A stretch of 64,000 bases of DNA from Planctomycetota bacterium (GCA_019912315.1 JAIOJA010000016.1:124001-188000); one strand, 5' to 3'. Shown: positions 20,528 to 29,579, counted from the first letter of the stretch. Notes: generated from the sequence alone by a model not told the origin. Numbers and translations are program-made.

Positions 20528-20633
20528 GAGAAACCTGAGCGGGGGCGGGGAAGGGCTGCGACCAGTCTACCCCGGTGCGGGCAGGTTGCCAACGTATGCG
20601 AGGGTCAGGCGTTACACGGATCGGGGAAACGGT

Positions 20634-21203
20634 ATGACGAGATTGTGCATCATCATAGGTCTGTGCCTGCTGCTCACGGGTTGCGTGACACAGGAGGTTG
20701 ACGAGCAGGGCAACCCGATCAAGCCACCGGCCCTGGACAAGGACCTCGTGCTTGACGAAGACGGGCGCATCATTGCCCGCCCCACCCGCCTGATCCCGCC
20801 GGATCGCATGATTGTCAACGGCGACACGCCGACCGAGCGCGAGATCCGCCTCAGCGCCGTCGAAGGGCTGCCCGAAAGCGAAGCGCCTGTCACCTACAAA
20901 AAGACCCAGGAGTGGATGGCCGAGTACCTGGCCAAACAGGACGAAATCTATATTCGCCCGGCCTTCGACTCGAACCTCCAGAACGACGTGATTTACGGAA
21001 TGGTCTACCTGCGCGCGGTGGATGAAGACGGGCGCGACATCCCCGGGGGCTACGTGTGCGTGAACCAGGCCATGCTGAGCCAGGGCCTGGTGCGGATTCG
21101 TGACCTGCGCGAGATTCGTGACGAGCGCCTGCGCGAAGGGTTGCAGAAGGCGGAAGACCTGGCCAGGCGCGAAAAGCGCGGCCTGTGGTCGTCCCAGCCG
21201 TAG
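20634..21203 (+). CDS. Lipoprotein with SNase-like (thermonuclease-like) fold
   Basis: Lipobox LLLTGC; YGMVYLRAVDEDGRDIPGGYVCVNQAMLSQGLVRI...AEDLARREKRGLW resembles SNase C-terminal half. Confidence 0.6.
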   Translation: MTRLCIIIGLCLLLTGCVTQEVDEQGNPIKPPALDKDLVLDEDGRIIARPTRLIPPDRMIVNGDTPTEREIRLSAVEGLPESEAPVTYKKTQEWMAEYLAKQDEIYIRPAFDSNLQNDVIYGMVYLRAVDEDGRDIPGGYVCVNQAMLSQGLVRIRDLREIRDERLREGLQKAEDLARREKRGLWSSQP

Positions 21204-21249
21204 CCCGAAGGGGATGCGGCCGCGCGCATCCGCGCTGAAAGCAATCCGC

Positions 21250-22344
21250 CTAGCGGTACTTGCGGTCGTACAGGAACTCGTCGTCCATGTGGGCCGGGTG
21301 GCGCTCGTCGGCGTAGACGCCCTGCATGACCGTGGCCGGGTCGGGCTTGGGCTGGGCCATCACCCATTCCTCGGCCTCTTCGATTTCGGCTTTGACCTTC
21401 TCGGTCATGTCGTTGATGCCGTCGTCGTCAATGTACCCGAGCTCTTTCAGGTAAGCACCGTAGCGGATCAGCGGGTCACGCGTTTCCCAGTACTTGATGA
21501 TGTCGTCCGGCACGTACTTGGCCGGGTCGTGCTCTGCGTGGCCTTTGCGCCGGAAGGTCAGCACCTCGAACATCTGGGCGCCCTCGCCGGCGCGGGCGCG
21601 GTCCACGGCCGTCTTGCTGGTCTCATACACCGCGTTGGCATCGTTCCCGTCAATCGTGACCGCGTGCTTGATGCCGTAGCCGATAGCCTTGTCGCTGAAC
21701 TTCTCCGCCAGGCACTGGGTTTCGCTGGGCGTGCTGTAAGCGTACTGGTTGTTCTCGATGATCACGACCAGGGGCGCTTTCATGACGGCCGCGAAGTTGA
21801 CGTCCTCGTGAAACTCGCCGGTGCTGGTGCTGCCTTCGCCGATCCAGGTCAGGGCAACCCGCTTCTGCTTCTTCATACGCGCCGCCAGCACGTAGCCGCT
21901 GCACAGAGCGATGCTGGCGCCCAGCATGCTGATCGGCGCAATGATGCCGTAGCGCAGGTCGCCCATGTGGGTGTTGCCGTCGCGCCCGCCGGTGGGGCTG
22001 TTGGTGCGGTACATGTAGTTGGCAAGAAAGTCGCGCGCGGGAAGTCCCTTCACCAGTGTACTGCCCGCATTACGAATCATGGGCGCGATGATGTCGTCTT
22101 TCTCAACGGCGTAAGCGCTGGCGCAGCTGGAGGCTTCCTGGCCGAGGCTGCTGAAGGCCGCGCCGATCACCAGGCCGCGGCGGTACAGCAGGCTGATCTT
22201 GTTGTCGAACTCGCGGTTCACAATCATCCAGCGGAACAGCTCAAGCTGCTGCTGCTTCGACAGCCGCGTCTCAAGCAGAATGTCCCCAGCCTTGGAGTGG
22301 GTCTGCTTCTTCGTGACCTTCGCCGGTGTTTTGGATTTGGCCAT
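21250..22344 (-). CDS. Thiamine-dependent dehydrogenase E1 alpha subunit (pyruvate / branched-chain type)
   Basis: GQEASSCASAYAVEKDDIIAPMIRN, GGRDGNTHMGD, LTWIGEGSTSTGEFHEDVNFAAV, NNQYAYSTP; start at MAKSKTPAK. Confidence 0.85.
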   Translation of the reverse strand: MAKSKTPAKVTKKQTHSKAGDILLETRLSKQQQLELFRWMIVNREFDNKISLLYRRGLVIGAAFSSLGQEASSCASAYAVEKDDIIAPMIRNAGSTLVKGLPARDFLANYMYRTNSPTGGRDGNTHMGDLRYGIIAPISMLGASIALCSGYVLAARMKKQKRVALTWIGEGSTSTGEFHEDVNFAAVMKAPLVVIIENNQYAYSTPSETQCLAEKFSDKAIGYGIKHAVTIDGNDANAVYETSKTAVDRARAGEGAQMFEVLTFRRKGHAEHDPAKYVPDDIIKYWETRDPLIRYGAYLKELGYIDDDGINDMTEKVKAEIEEAEEWVMAQPKPDPATVMQGVYADERHPAHMDDEFLYDRKYR

Positions 22345-22631
22345 GGCGCCGAATATGGTCAACGGGAGCCCGGAGCGCAAGGTTGCGGAGCATCGGTCTC
22401 TTACTCGCCGCTTCGAGTTGCTCAAACTATCGACGCGTAAAATTCCGCTTGAGTGACCTGGGTCATGCAGAGTTTGCCCTCTCAATGGCCCCGTTTCCGA
22501 GTTCCGGGTGGGTCATTGACGGGTCAACACCTGTCCGGGCGCGGTCACTGACCCTTAAACCGCCCGAATTTGAGGGTTTCGGGGTGCGTGCTTAACGACC
22601 GAATCCCCGGGCGGGCCGGGTTTGCTTTCTT

Positions 22632-22663
22632 GGGGACTGTCCCGGAGGTTCGGGACTGTCCCC
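22632..22663. repeat. Twin GGGACTGTCCC palindromes
   Basis: ggggactgtcccggaggttcgggactgtcccc: two copies of an 11-bp palindrome. Confidence 0.75.
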
Positions 22664-22668
22664 TGCTG

Positions 22669-23055
22669 CTAGGCCGCGGCGGTCTGGGACGCGCGCTTGC
22701 GCTCGTCCTTGAGGTGCTGCTTCGCTTTCAGTTCGGCCAGTTTGCGCTCGAACGCGACCTTCGGGTTGGTCATCGCGAGGATGCGTTCCAGCGATTTGCT
22801 GAGCCTCGCGATCATCGACCACAGCGGATACAGCGGGTGCGCGCTGCGCAGTTTCGGCTCATCGATGCCGTTGCTGCGGCGCGCCTCGCGCATCTCCGTG
22901 TCGAGGCGGTGCAGGAACGTCTTGTCGGCCGTCTCGCGATCCGCCTTGGCAAGGGCTTGGCGGGCCATCTCAAGCGTATCCATCACGGCCTCGGCCGCGC
23001 GCGTGAGCATTGCCACCGCTTCGTTGTCAGACAGTTGTTCCGTTTTCGTGTCCAT
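22669..23055 (-). CDS. Hypothetical helical protein
   Basis: 128 aa ORF, charged helical composition, plausible length; no recognised family. Confidence 0.5.
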   Translation of the reverse strand: MDTKTEQLSDNEAVAMLTRAAEAVMDTLEMARQALAKADRETADKTFLHRLDTEMREARRSNGIDEPKLRSAHPLYPLWSMIARLSKSLERILAMTNPKVAFERKLAELKAKQHLKDERKRASQTAAA

Positions 23056-23165
23056 ACTTCTTCTCCGTTAAAGGACACCCGGATTGTACAGGCACGTGCG
23101 ACATCCCCTGGACGAGCTGAACAAAGCCCGTTGCAGCACGGATCGGTCGTGTGCAAGGACGAAGG

Positions 23166-23921
23166 CTAGCGCCCCGGGCTCGTCTTCCCGGGCATGAGCA
23201 CCTGCCCAAACGTCTCGATTACGCGTCCTCGCACGTCAGCCATGTCAGGTGGATCGCCCAGCAAAGATTGCAGGCTGGTCACCGGCCTGTCGCCGATGCC
23301 GCATGGGATGATGTGCTTGAACCAGGGCAGGCATTCGTCCGTCACGTTCAGCGCGAAGCCGTGCATGGTGCACCACTTGCGAACGCGCACGCCGAGGGCG
23401 GCAACTTTCGCCGCGGGCGTAGGGCTTAGGGCTTGGGGCTTGGGGTCATTTGCCGTTCCTGCCGCCTGCCGCCTGCCGCCTGCCGCCTGCTCCACCCACA
23501 CCCCCGTCAAACCCTCAACACGTCCGCCTTCGAGCCCGTAGCTTGCCAGCACCCGAATAACCATCTCTTCCAGCCCGCGCATGTACTTGTGTAAATCGCG
23601 CCCGCAGGACAGGTTTGCCAGGTTGCAGATCGGGTAGCCCGTCAGCTGTCCCGGGCCGTGATATGTCACTTCGCCGCCGCGCTCTACCTGGAAAGTGTCC
23701 GCCCCGAGCACGCGCAGGGCCTCCTGGCCCGCCCCTAGATGCTGCGGCTTCGTACGCTTGCCCCAAGTGAAGACCGGCTCGTGCTCGACCAACAGCAGTG
23801 TGTCGCCGATCTCGTTGTTAATGCGCTGCTCAAGCAGCCGCTTCTGCAACTCCCAGATTTCGGCGTAGGGGCGCCGCCCGAGCCACTGCACATCAAGCTG
23901 GATTTCGCGCTGGCGTTCCAT
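23166..23921 (-). CDS. lipB: Lipoyl(octanoyl) transferase
   Basis: VEHEPVFTWGKR, RGGEVTYHGPGQLTGYPI, KVAALGVRVRKWCTMHGFALNV, IPCGIGDRPVTSL; contains a 28-aa low-complexity insert. Confidence 0.92.
   Translation of the reverse strand: MERQREIQLDVQWLGRRPYAEIWELQKRLLEQRINNEIGDTLLLVEHEPVFTWGKRTKPQHLGAGQEALRVLGADTFQVERGGEVTYHGPGQLTGYPICNLANLSCGRDLHKYMRGLEEMVIRVLASYGLEGGRVEGLTGVWVEQAAGGRRQAAGTANDPKPQALSPTPAAKVAALGVRVRKWCTMHGFALNVTDECLPWFKHIIPCGIGDRPVTSLQSLLGDPPDMADVRGRVIETFGQVLMPGKTSPGR
23409..23492. repeat. In-frame 84 bp segment made of two heptamer arrays inside lipB
   Basis: TAGGGCT TAGGGCT TGGGGCT TGGGGTC at 23420-23447 and GCCGCCT x4 at 23461-23488. Confidence 0.85.
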
Positions 23922-23923
23922 GG

Positions 23924-24328
23924 GTGTTCAACCATAACCTTGCGCCTCGCATTCCGGGAGAAAGCGCCTTGCGGAAACTTGCCCTGCCCCTGTTGCTGCT
24001 AGTCGTTCTGGGCGCGTGCTCGTCGCCGACCGACGAGCCCGCGCGCGAATGGATCCGATTCCTGAAGGCCCAGCAGCAGCGCGTTGAAACCGGGACTTTC
24101 GACAAAGACGCCTTCATGCGCGAAGGCATGGAGATTGCCGACCGCCTCAACGCCCACCGCAACGCCACCGAGGGGCGCCCACTGGCGACAAAGAAGGTGC
24201 TGAAACAATGGCAGGAGGCGAACACGAACTTCGAGAACGCCTGCCGACAGGCCCGCCATGCCGAGGCGCTGGTCGCCTACCGCGAAGTCGGCGACTACAT
24301 GATGGAGGGCTGGACGCCGCCCCCATAA
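23924..24328 (+). CDS. Small lipoprotein, paralog of the next gene
   Basis: Signal + lipobox LLLLVVLGAC; sequence similarity to downstream lipoprotein. Confidence 0.65.
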   Translation: MFNHNLAPRIPGESALRKLALPLLLLVVLGACSSPTDEPAREWIRFLKAQQQRVETGTFDKDAFMREGMEIADRLNAHRNATEGRPLATKKVLKQWQEANTNFENACRQARHAEALVAYREVGDYMMEGWTPPP

Positions 24329-24404
24329 CAGGCGTTTGCGCGCGCGCCCCAAGCCCGCTATCCTGCCCGCGCTCACACCACAGAAATACCCGAAAGGACC
24401 AGTC

Positions 24405-24767
24405 ATGCGGAAAGTATCCGGGCTGCTTGCGTTTGCGCTATTTGCACTAATGATCGCCGGTTGTGGCGCCAAGGCCGACGCGCCCGCCAAAAAGTGGATC
24501 GACTTCCTCGACAAACACAAGGCCGCTCTGCAAGGCGGCAGCTTCGACGTCGCGGCCTTCAAATCCGAAGGCAAGCCGATTGTCGAGGAACTGAAGCAGG
24601 TCAAGGACACCAAGCAGAACAAGATTCTGATGACCGAAAGCGTGCTGAAAGAATGGAACCGCGCAAACGATGAGTTCGGCGCGGCTGCCGGCAAAAACGC
24701 CGAAGCCGCGGGGGCCTACCTCGACATGGTCCTCGACATAGCAGGCGAAGACAAGACCGCCGAGTAA
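24405..24767 (+). CDS. Small lipoprotein, paralog of the preceding gene
   Basis: Lipobox ALMIAGC; shared AxxWIxFL, GxFDxxAFxxEG, KxWNxAN pattern. Confidence 0.7.
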   Translation: MRKVSGLLAFALFALMIAGCGAKADAPAKKWIDFLDKHKAALQGGSFDVAAFKSEGKPIVEELKQVKDTKQNKILMTESVLKEWNRANDEFGAAAGKNAEAAGAYLDMVLDIAGEDKTAE

Positions 24768-24772
24768 ACAAA

Positions 24773-24844
24773 AGCCCCGACCGAAAGGTCGGGGCTCTGC
24801 TCATGCAATCAAGAGAGCCGGCGGCGACTGCTGCCGGCTCTTTT
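24773..24844. terminator. Double hairpin between convergent genes
   Basis: agccccgaccgaaaggtcggggct and agagccggcggcgactgctgccggctctttt. Confidence 0.8.
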
Positions 24845-24845
24845 C

Positions 24846-26285
24846 CTACAGATGCACGCACTCGCCTTCGGCCACGGCGGCAGCTTCCATGATGGCTTCT
24901 GACAGCGTGGGATGCGGGTGGACGCCGCGAATCAGCGTGTGGCTGGTGACTTCGACGTCCATGCCGATGACCAGCTCGCTGATCAGCTCCGTGGCCTCGC
25001 CGTGAATGATATGCGCGCCGAGCAGCTGCCCGTACTTCTTGTCGAACAGCAGCTTCACGAAACCGTCGTTGTCCGCGATCGCGAGCGCCTTGCCCAGCGG
25101 CTTATACGGGAATTTGCCGACCTTGTATTCGACACCTGCTTCTTTAAGGGCGCGCTCGGTCTTGCCGACACTGGCGATCTGCGGCTGGCAGTAGGTGCAG
25201 CCCGGGATCACGTCCTTGCTGAACGGCTGCACGTCATGCCCGGCGATTTTTTCGACGCAGGTTAGACCCTCGTGGCTGGCCTTGTGAGCCAGGGCCGGGG
25301 CGCCGGCCACGTCGCCGATGGCGTAAATGCCTTCCACATTCGTGCGAGCAAACCCGTCAACCGGGATGAACCCGCGCTCGACTTTCACGCCGACTTTTTC
25401 AAGACCCACGTCTTCGACGTTGCCGGTGATGCCCACCGCGACCAGGCAGTAGTCGGCTTTAACAGTCTCCTTCTTGCCTTTGCGCTCGTAGGTGACTTCG
25501 ACGTACTTGCCCTTGTTCTCGACCTTCTCGACCTTCGTGCCGGTCAGCGACGTGATGCCCTGCTTCTTGAATGACTTCTCGAGTTCCTTGCTGACGTCGT
25601 CGTCTTCAACCGGCACCAGGCGGTCCATCAGCTCGATGATGGTCACCTCGGCGCCAAACGCCCGGAAGTAGTAGCCGAACTCAACACCGATCGCCCCGGC
25701 GCCGATCACCACGACGCTCTTCGGCCGCTCTGCCAGGACCATCGCTTCGTGGTGCCCGATCACGCGCTTGCCGTCCCAGGGCATGTTGTCGAAGCGCCGA
25801 GGGCGCGCGCCCGTGGCGACGATGATGTGCTTGGCGTTGATGGTCTCGATGACTTTGCCCGGCTTGTTCGGGCGGTCGGCCTTGTCGCTCGGGTTGTTGG
25901 CTTCCGTGACCTCGACGACGCCCTTCTTCGCGATTCTTCCGCGCCCCTCAAACGGCGTGACCTTGTGCTTCTTGAACAGGAACTGAATCCCCTTGTTCAC
26001 CTGCGCCGAGATGTCGCGCGAGCGTTTGACCACGGCCGCCATGTCGGGATCGATCTTGCCGACCGAGATGCCCAGCAGTTTCGCCTTGTGCTCGATGGTG
26101 TGCATGACTTCGGCCGACTTGAGCAGCGCCTTGGTCGGGATGCAGCCCCAGTTCAGGCAGATGCCGCCGAAGTGCTTGTCTTCGACACAGCAAACTTTCA
26201 GCCCCAGCTGCGCGGCACGAATCGCGGCAACGTAGCCCCCAGGCCCCGAGCCAATCACACAAACATCAAAGTCATGAGTCGCCAT
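24846..26285 (-). CDS. lpdA: Dihydrolipoyl dehydrogenase
   Basis: GSGPGGYVAAIRAAQLG, GGICLNWGCIPTKALL redox disulfide, GDVAGAPALAHKASHEG, HAHPTLSE-like C-terminus (HPHPTLSEA). Confidence 0.95.
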   Translation of the reverse strand: MATHDFDVCVIGSGPGGYVAAIRAAQLGLKVCCVEDKHFGGICLNWGCIPTKALLKSAEVMHTIEHKAKLLGISVGKIDPDMAAVVKRSRDISAQVNKGIQFLFKKHKVTPFEGRGRIAKKGVVEVTEANNPSDKADRPNKPGKVIETINAKHIIVATGARPRRFDNMPWDGKRVIGHHEAMVLAERPKSVVVIGAGAIGVEFGYYFRAFGAEVTIIELMDRLVPVEDDDVSKELEKSFKKQGITSLTGTKVEKVENKGKYVEVTYERKGKKETVKADYCLVAVGITGNVEDVGLEKVGVKVERGFIPVDGFARTNVEGIYAIGDVAGAPALAHKASHEGLTCVEKIAGHDVQPFSKDVIPGCTYCQPQIASVGKTERALKEAGVEYKVGKFPYKPLGKALAIADNDGFVKLLFDKKYGQLLGAHIIHGEATELISELVIGMDVEVTSHTLIRGVHPHPTLSEAIMEAAAVAEGECVHL

Positions 26286-26384
26286 GGTTGTCTCCTATCG
26301 GCGCGCGTTTCTACAGGGTGAGGCCCGCCGCGTAAACCGGAGGGCCTCTGGCAATGGTGGGAACGGAGCAGGTACAGTGCGTGA

Positions 26385-26714
26385 ATGGCCTACAACGAAG
26401 ACCTGGCGGAACGCGTCCGCAAGTCGTTCGGAAAGCGGAAGGGGCTCGCCGAGAGAAAAATGTTCGGCGGGCTCTGCTTCACCGTCAACGGGCACATGGC
26501 CGCCGGTGTGGTGGACGACAAACTGATGCTGCGAGTCGGGCCGGAGCAGTACGAGGGCGTGCTGAAGCTCAAGCACGCTCAACCCATGGACTTCACAGGC
26601 AAGCCGATGAAGGGAATGGTGTACGTAGCCTGCGAAGGCTGCAAGACCGCTACGCAGATCAAACCGTGGCTGAAACGCGCGCTCAGTTTTGTCGAGTCAC
26701 TCCCGCCGAAATAG
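26385..26714 (+). CDS. TfoX N-terminal domain protein
   Basis: RKMFGGLCFTVNGHMAAGVVDDKLMLRVGPE...MKGMVYV typical TfoX_N. Confidence 0.85.
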   Translation: MAYNEDLAERVRKSFGKRKGLAERKMFGGLCFTVNGHMAAGVVDDKLMLRVGPEQYEGVLKLKHAQPMDFTGKPMKGMVYVACEGCKTATQIKPWLKRALSFVESLPPK

Positions 26715-26754
26715 GCGAACCCGCCAGCGCCGCCCTGCTTCACGAGTCCAGGAG

Positions 26755-28080
26755 CTACTTGGTGAACAACGCGCCGTGCAGGGCCGGGATGGCTTTGTCC
26801 ACGTCGGTGTCGTCGATCAGGAAGCTCAGGTTGATCTTGTTCGCGCCCTGGCTGATCATCTCCACGTTTACTTCCGCGTCGCGCAGGGCCAGAAACACCG
26901 TCGCGCCCAGACCGCGCTGCTTCTTCACGTTCTGGCCTACCACGCAGACGATCGCCTTTTCACTGACAACGCTCACGCGGCCCAGGTGTTCCAGGGCCTT
27001 CACAACCTCGTTCAGGTTGCTCGCGCCGGGGCAGGTCATGCTGACGCTGATTTCGCTGGTGCTGATCATGTCAATGTCGATCTTCTCGCGCCCCAACACG
27101 TCAAACACTTTCGCCAGGAAGCCGGGCTGTCCCAGCATCTGCGGGCTCTCGATCGTGATGACCGCCTGCCCTTCCTTATAGGCAATGCTGGTCACCACGT
27201 TCGGGTTGTCGCCGCCCTCTTCCGTGATCACCGTACCCGGGTGCTCCGGGCGGTTCGTGTTCAGCACGCGCACCGGAATCTTGCGCTTGATGGCAGGCAG
27301 CAGCGTGCTCGGGTGCAGCACGCGCCCCCCGTAGTACGCCAGCTCGCTTGCTTCCGCGAAACTCATGAACGGAATGCTGCGCGCGTCTTTCACCAGGCTC
27401 GGGTCGGCCGTCATGACGCCGTCCGTGTCGGTCCAGATTTCGCATTCCTCGGCGCCGAGCCCCGCCGCGAAGCAGGTGGCGGTAAAGTCGCTGCCGTTGC
27501 GCCCGACGGTAGTGATCTCGCCGCTGCTGGTTTTGCCGACGAAGCCGGTCACGACGGGCAGCACGTCGGCGCCCACACGGCGCTTGAACTCCGTGGTCAT
27601 GCGCGCTTCGTAGCCATGCAGGGGGCGCGCGCTGCCGAAGTTCTCATCCGTGATGAAGCCCAGGTCCCAGGCGTCGAAGGCTTCAGCCTTGACGCCGTTG
27701 CGCGTGAAGTAGTCGGCGATTACCCGCACGCTCATGCGCTCGCCGAAGCCGGCCAGGTAGTCCAGGCTGCGTTTGCTGGCCTCGCGCACAAGGCTGATGC
27801 CGCGCAACAGGTCCTCGATTTCGCGGAAGTAAGGGTCGAGCAGGTCGTGGTCGCAGCCGCAGCCCTTAAGCACGCGGCGCTGTTTGTCGACGACGGGCGC
27901 GGCGTCAGGCTCGCCCTTGGCGGCGGCACGCCCGGCGTTCAGCAGCGCGTCGGTCACGCCCTTGTGGGCGCTGGAAACAATGACCGGGCGGCGTGACTCG
28001 CGACCACGGGCGATTTCGAGGACCTTGTGAATCTGGTTTTCATCGGCGACGCTTGAGCCGCCGAATTTCATCACGAGCAT
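26755..28080 (-). CDS. lysC: Aspartate kinase
   Basis: [53 protein letters not shown]-terminal ACT repeats. Confidence 0.93.
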   Translation of the reverse strand: MLVMKFGGSSVADENQIHKVLEIARGRESRRPVIVSSAHKGVTDALLNAGRAAAKGEPDAAPVVDKQRRVLKGCGCDHDLLDPYFREIEDLLRGISLVREASKRSLDYLAGFGERMSVRVIADYFTRNGVKAEAFDAWDLGFITDENFGSARPLHGYEARMTTEFKRRVGADVLPVVTGFVGKTSSGEITTVGRNGSDFTATCFAAGLGAEECEIWTDTDGVMTADPSLVKDARSIPFMSFAEASELAYYGGRVLHPSTLLPAIKRKIPVRVLNTNRPEHPGTVITEEGGDNPNVVTSIAYKEGQAVITIESPQMLGQPGFLAKVFDVLGREKIDIDMISTSEISVSMTCPGASNLNEVVKALEHLGRVSVVSEKAIVCVVGQNVKKQRGLGATVFLALRDAEVNVEMISQGANKINLSFLIDDTDVDKAIPALHGALFTK

Positions 28081-28213
28081 GGCTGGCTTTCATCAGGGCG
28101 CCCTTGGACAGGCTCCGGGCAGGCGAAACACTAGCAAGACAATCATCGGTCGCAACGCCCCGTTGGGCTCAAGAAAGTACCACAAGAATGCCGAATCTGA
28201 CCGTGGAGGGACC

Positions 28214-28519
28214 ATGTCCGCCCGTGAGTCGATGCGTATGGAAGGTCGCGACTACAGTCTGATCGCCGTGGCGGTCATGTTCGTGATTTTCGGGCTGGGC
28301 GTCAGCAACAGCGTGATCCCCAACTATCACGAGCAGCAGGCCCTTGAGACCCGCCAGGTCGAGTTGCAAAGCCTCGTCGACCACCAGGCAGACGAAAACG
28401 CGCGCATTGAAGACGAAATCCAGGCCCTCGACGACCCCTACTACATGGCCCAGGTGCTGGTCGAAAAGTTCGGATACACCCACGCCGAGCCCGTGGTCGA
28501 AAACTCCGACGACAAATAA
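28214..28519 (+). CDS. FtsB/DivIC-like septum formation protein
   Basis: Short N-terminal TM followed by coiled coil and DDPYYMAQVLVEKFGYT (DivIC-like ending). Confidence 0.65.
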   Translation: MSARESMRMEGRDYSLIAVAVMFVIFGLGVSNSVIPNYHEQQALETRQVELQSLVDHQADENARIEDEIQALDDPYYMAQVLVEKFGYTHAEPVVENSDDK

Positions 28520-28521
28520 CC

Positions 28522-29070
28522 CTACGGCTTCTTCTTTGCGTGCTTCGGCCGGAAAGCCTTGCAGTACGCCTCGTCCGTTTCCAGGTACGGGCCTTCCAGC
28601 AGATCGACGCAGTAGGGCACGGCCGGGAACACGGCCATCAGGCAGTCGTGAATCGCCGGCGGGTTGCCCGGCAGGTTGATCAACAGTGTTTTGCCGCGAA
28701 TGCCGGCCGTCTGGCGCGACAGGATCGCGGTCGGCACGAATTTCAGACTCTCCGTGCGCATTAACTCGCCGAAGCCGGGCATGAGTTTTTCGCACACGGC
28801 TTCCGTGGCGTCTGGCGTGACGTCACGCGGGGCGGGGCCGGTACCGCCGGTGGTGACGACGAGGCAGCAGCGCTCCGCGTCGCACAGGTCGACCAGTGTT
28901 TCCTCTATGATGCTGCGCTCATCAGGGATCACGACCTCGACGGCCTCCCAGTCGCTGATCAGTATTTTGGTCAGCTCAGCCACGATGGCCGGGCCGCCCT
29001 TGTCTTCGTATTCGCCGCGCGCGGCGCGGTCGGAGACGGTCACAATGCCGATGCGTGCAGGTTCAGTCAT
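28522..29070 (-). CDS. mogA: Molybdopterin adenylyltransferase
   Basis: IGIVTVSDRAARGEYEDKGGPAI, LVVTTGGTGPAPRDVTPDAT, RGKTLLINLPGNPPAI. Confidence 0.9.
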   Translation of the reverse strand: MTEPARIGIVTVSDRAARGEYEDKGGPAIVAELTKILISDWEAVEVVIPDERSIIEETLVDLCDAERCCLVVTTGGTGPAPRDVTPDATEAVCEKLMPGFGELMRTESLKFVPTAILSRQTAGIRGKTLLINLPGNPPAIHDCLMAVFPAVPYCVDLLEGPYLETDEAYCKAFRPKHAKKKP

Positions 29071-29124
29071 GTGTGGGGTTTTAGGAAACTGTGCGGGAAT
29101 CGGGAATCGACTTTCCCCATTCCC

Positions 29125-29174
29125 GCCAACCAAAACAAGCGCCCGGCAATTGCCGGGCGCTTGTTTTGGTTGGC
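29125..29174. terminator. 50 bp perfect palindrome, terminator-like, downstream of the tRNA 3' remnant
   Basis: gccaaccaaaacaagcgcccggcaa|ttgccgggcgcttgttttggttggc, 25 bp arms, no spacer. Confidence 0.8.
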
Positions 29175-29270
29175 CCACAGGGACTCGAACCTTGAGGCAG
29201 TCCTGCGGACTGCCTCAAAAGCGCAGCTTCGCGGAGCGGCGCGCGCGTAGCGCGCAATTTGGGGTTCGAG
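29167..29270. repeat. tRNA-Gln 3' remnant fused to a nested palindrome element
   Basis: 29167-29191 is a 25-bp exact direct repeat of the tRNA-Gln 3' end (29327-29351); 29184-29191 ctcgaacc is inverted at 29263-29270 ggttcgag, enclosing ttgaggcagtcc-tgc-ggactgcctcaa and gcgcgc hairpins. Confidence 0.75.
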
Positions 29271-29279
29271 GAATGCATA

Positions 29280-29318
29280 CAAAAGAAAACCGCCCGCGTC
29301 TGATTTCGCGGGCGGTCC
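29280..29318 (-). terminator. Rho-independent terminator of tRNA-Gln
   Basis: Minus strand GGACCGCCCGCGAAATCAGACGCGGGCGGTTTTCTTTT. Confidence 0.85.
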
Positions 29319-29326
29319 TGCAATAA

Positions 29327-29401
29327 TGGTTGGCCCACAGGGACTCGAACCCCAAATGCCTGAATCAGAATCAGGTGTGTTACCAATTACACCATGGGCC
29401 A
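29327..29401 (-). tRNA. tRNA-Gln(CTG), CCA encoded
   Basis: Folds as cloverleaf: acceptor TGGCCCA/TGGGCCA, anticodon arm CCTGA-TTCTGAT-TCAGG (CTG), T-loop TTCGAGT, 3' ACCA. Confidence 0.95.
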
Positions 29402-29579
29402 GTCGGGCGGAAAAGGTAACTAAGCGCCCAAGTGCGTCAAGCCCCAGGCGCGGTCTGTACCGCCCGGAAAGTACGTAATCCACGCGTGACACCCGCCTTT
29501 TCCGGTGGCAACATCCCGGTCTTCCCGTAATACCAACGAGCGGACGTTTCCGCCGGGTGGGGCCTTGGAGCAATCGACC

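Noticed and set aside
21100-22440. 446 aa plus-strand ORF
   Set aside because: Antisense shadow of the E1-alpha gene
26689-27996. 435 aa plus-strand ORF
   Set aside because: Antisense shadow of lysC
29167-29191. Second tRNA gene
   Set aside because: Only the 3' T-stem/acceptor part is present; no matching 5' acceptor half or anticodon arm found nearby
29167-29351. attL/attR of an integrated element at tRNA-Gln
   Set aside because: The 25-bp direct repeat fits an att duplication, but copies are only 160 bp apart with no integrase; decay of a tandem tRNA copy is simpler
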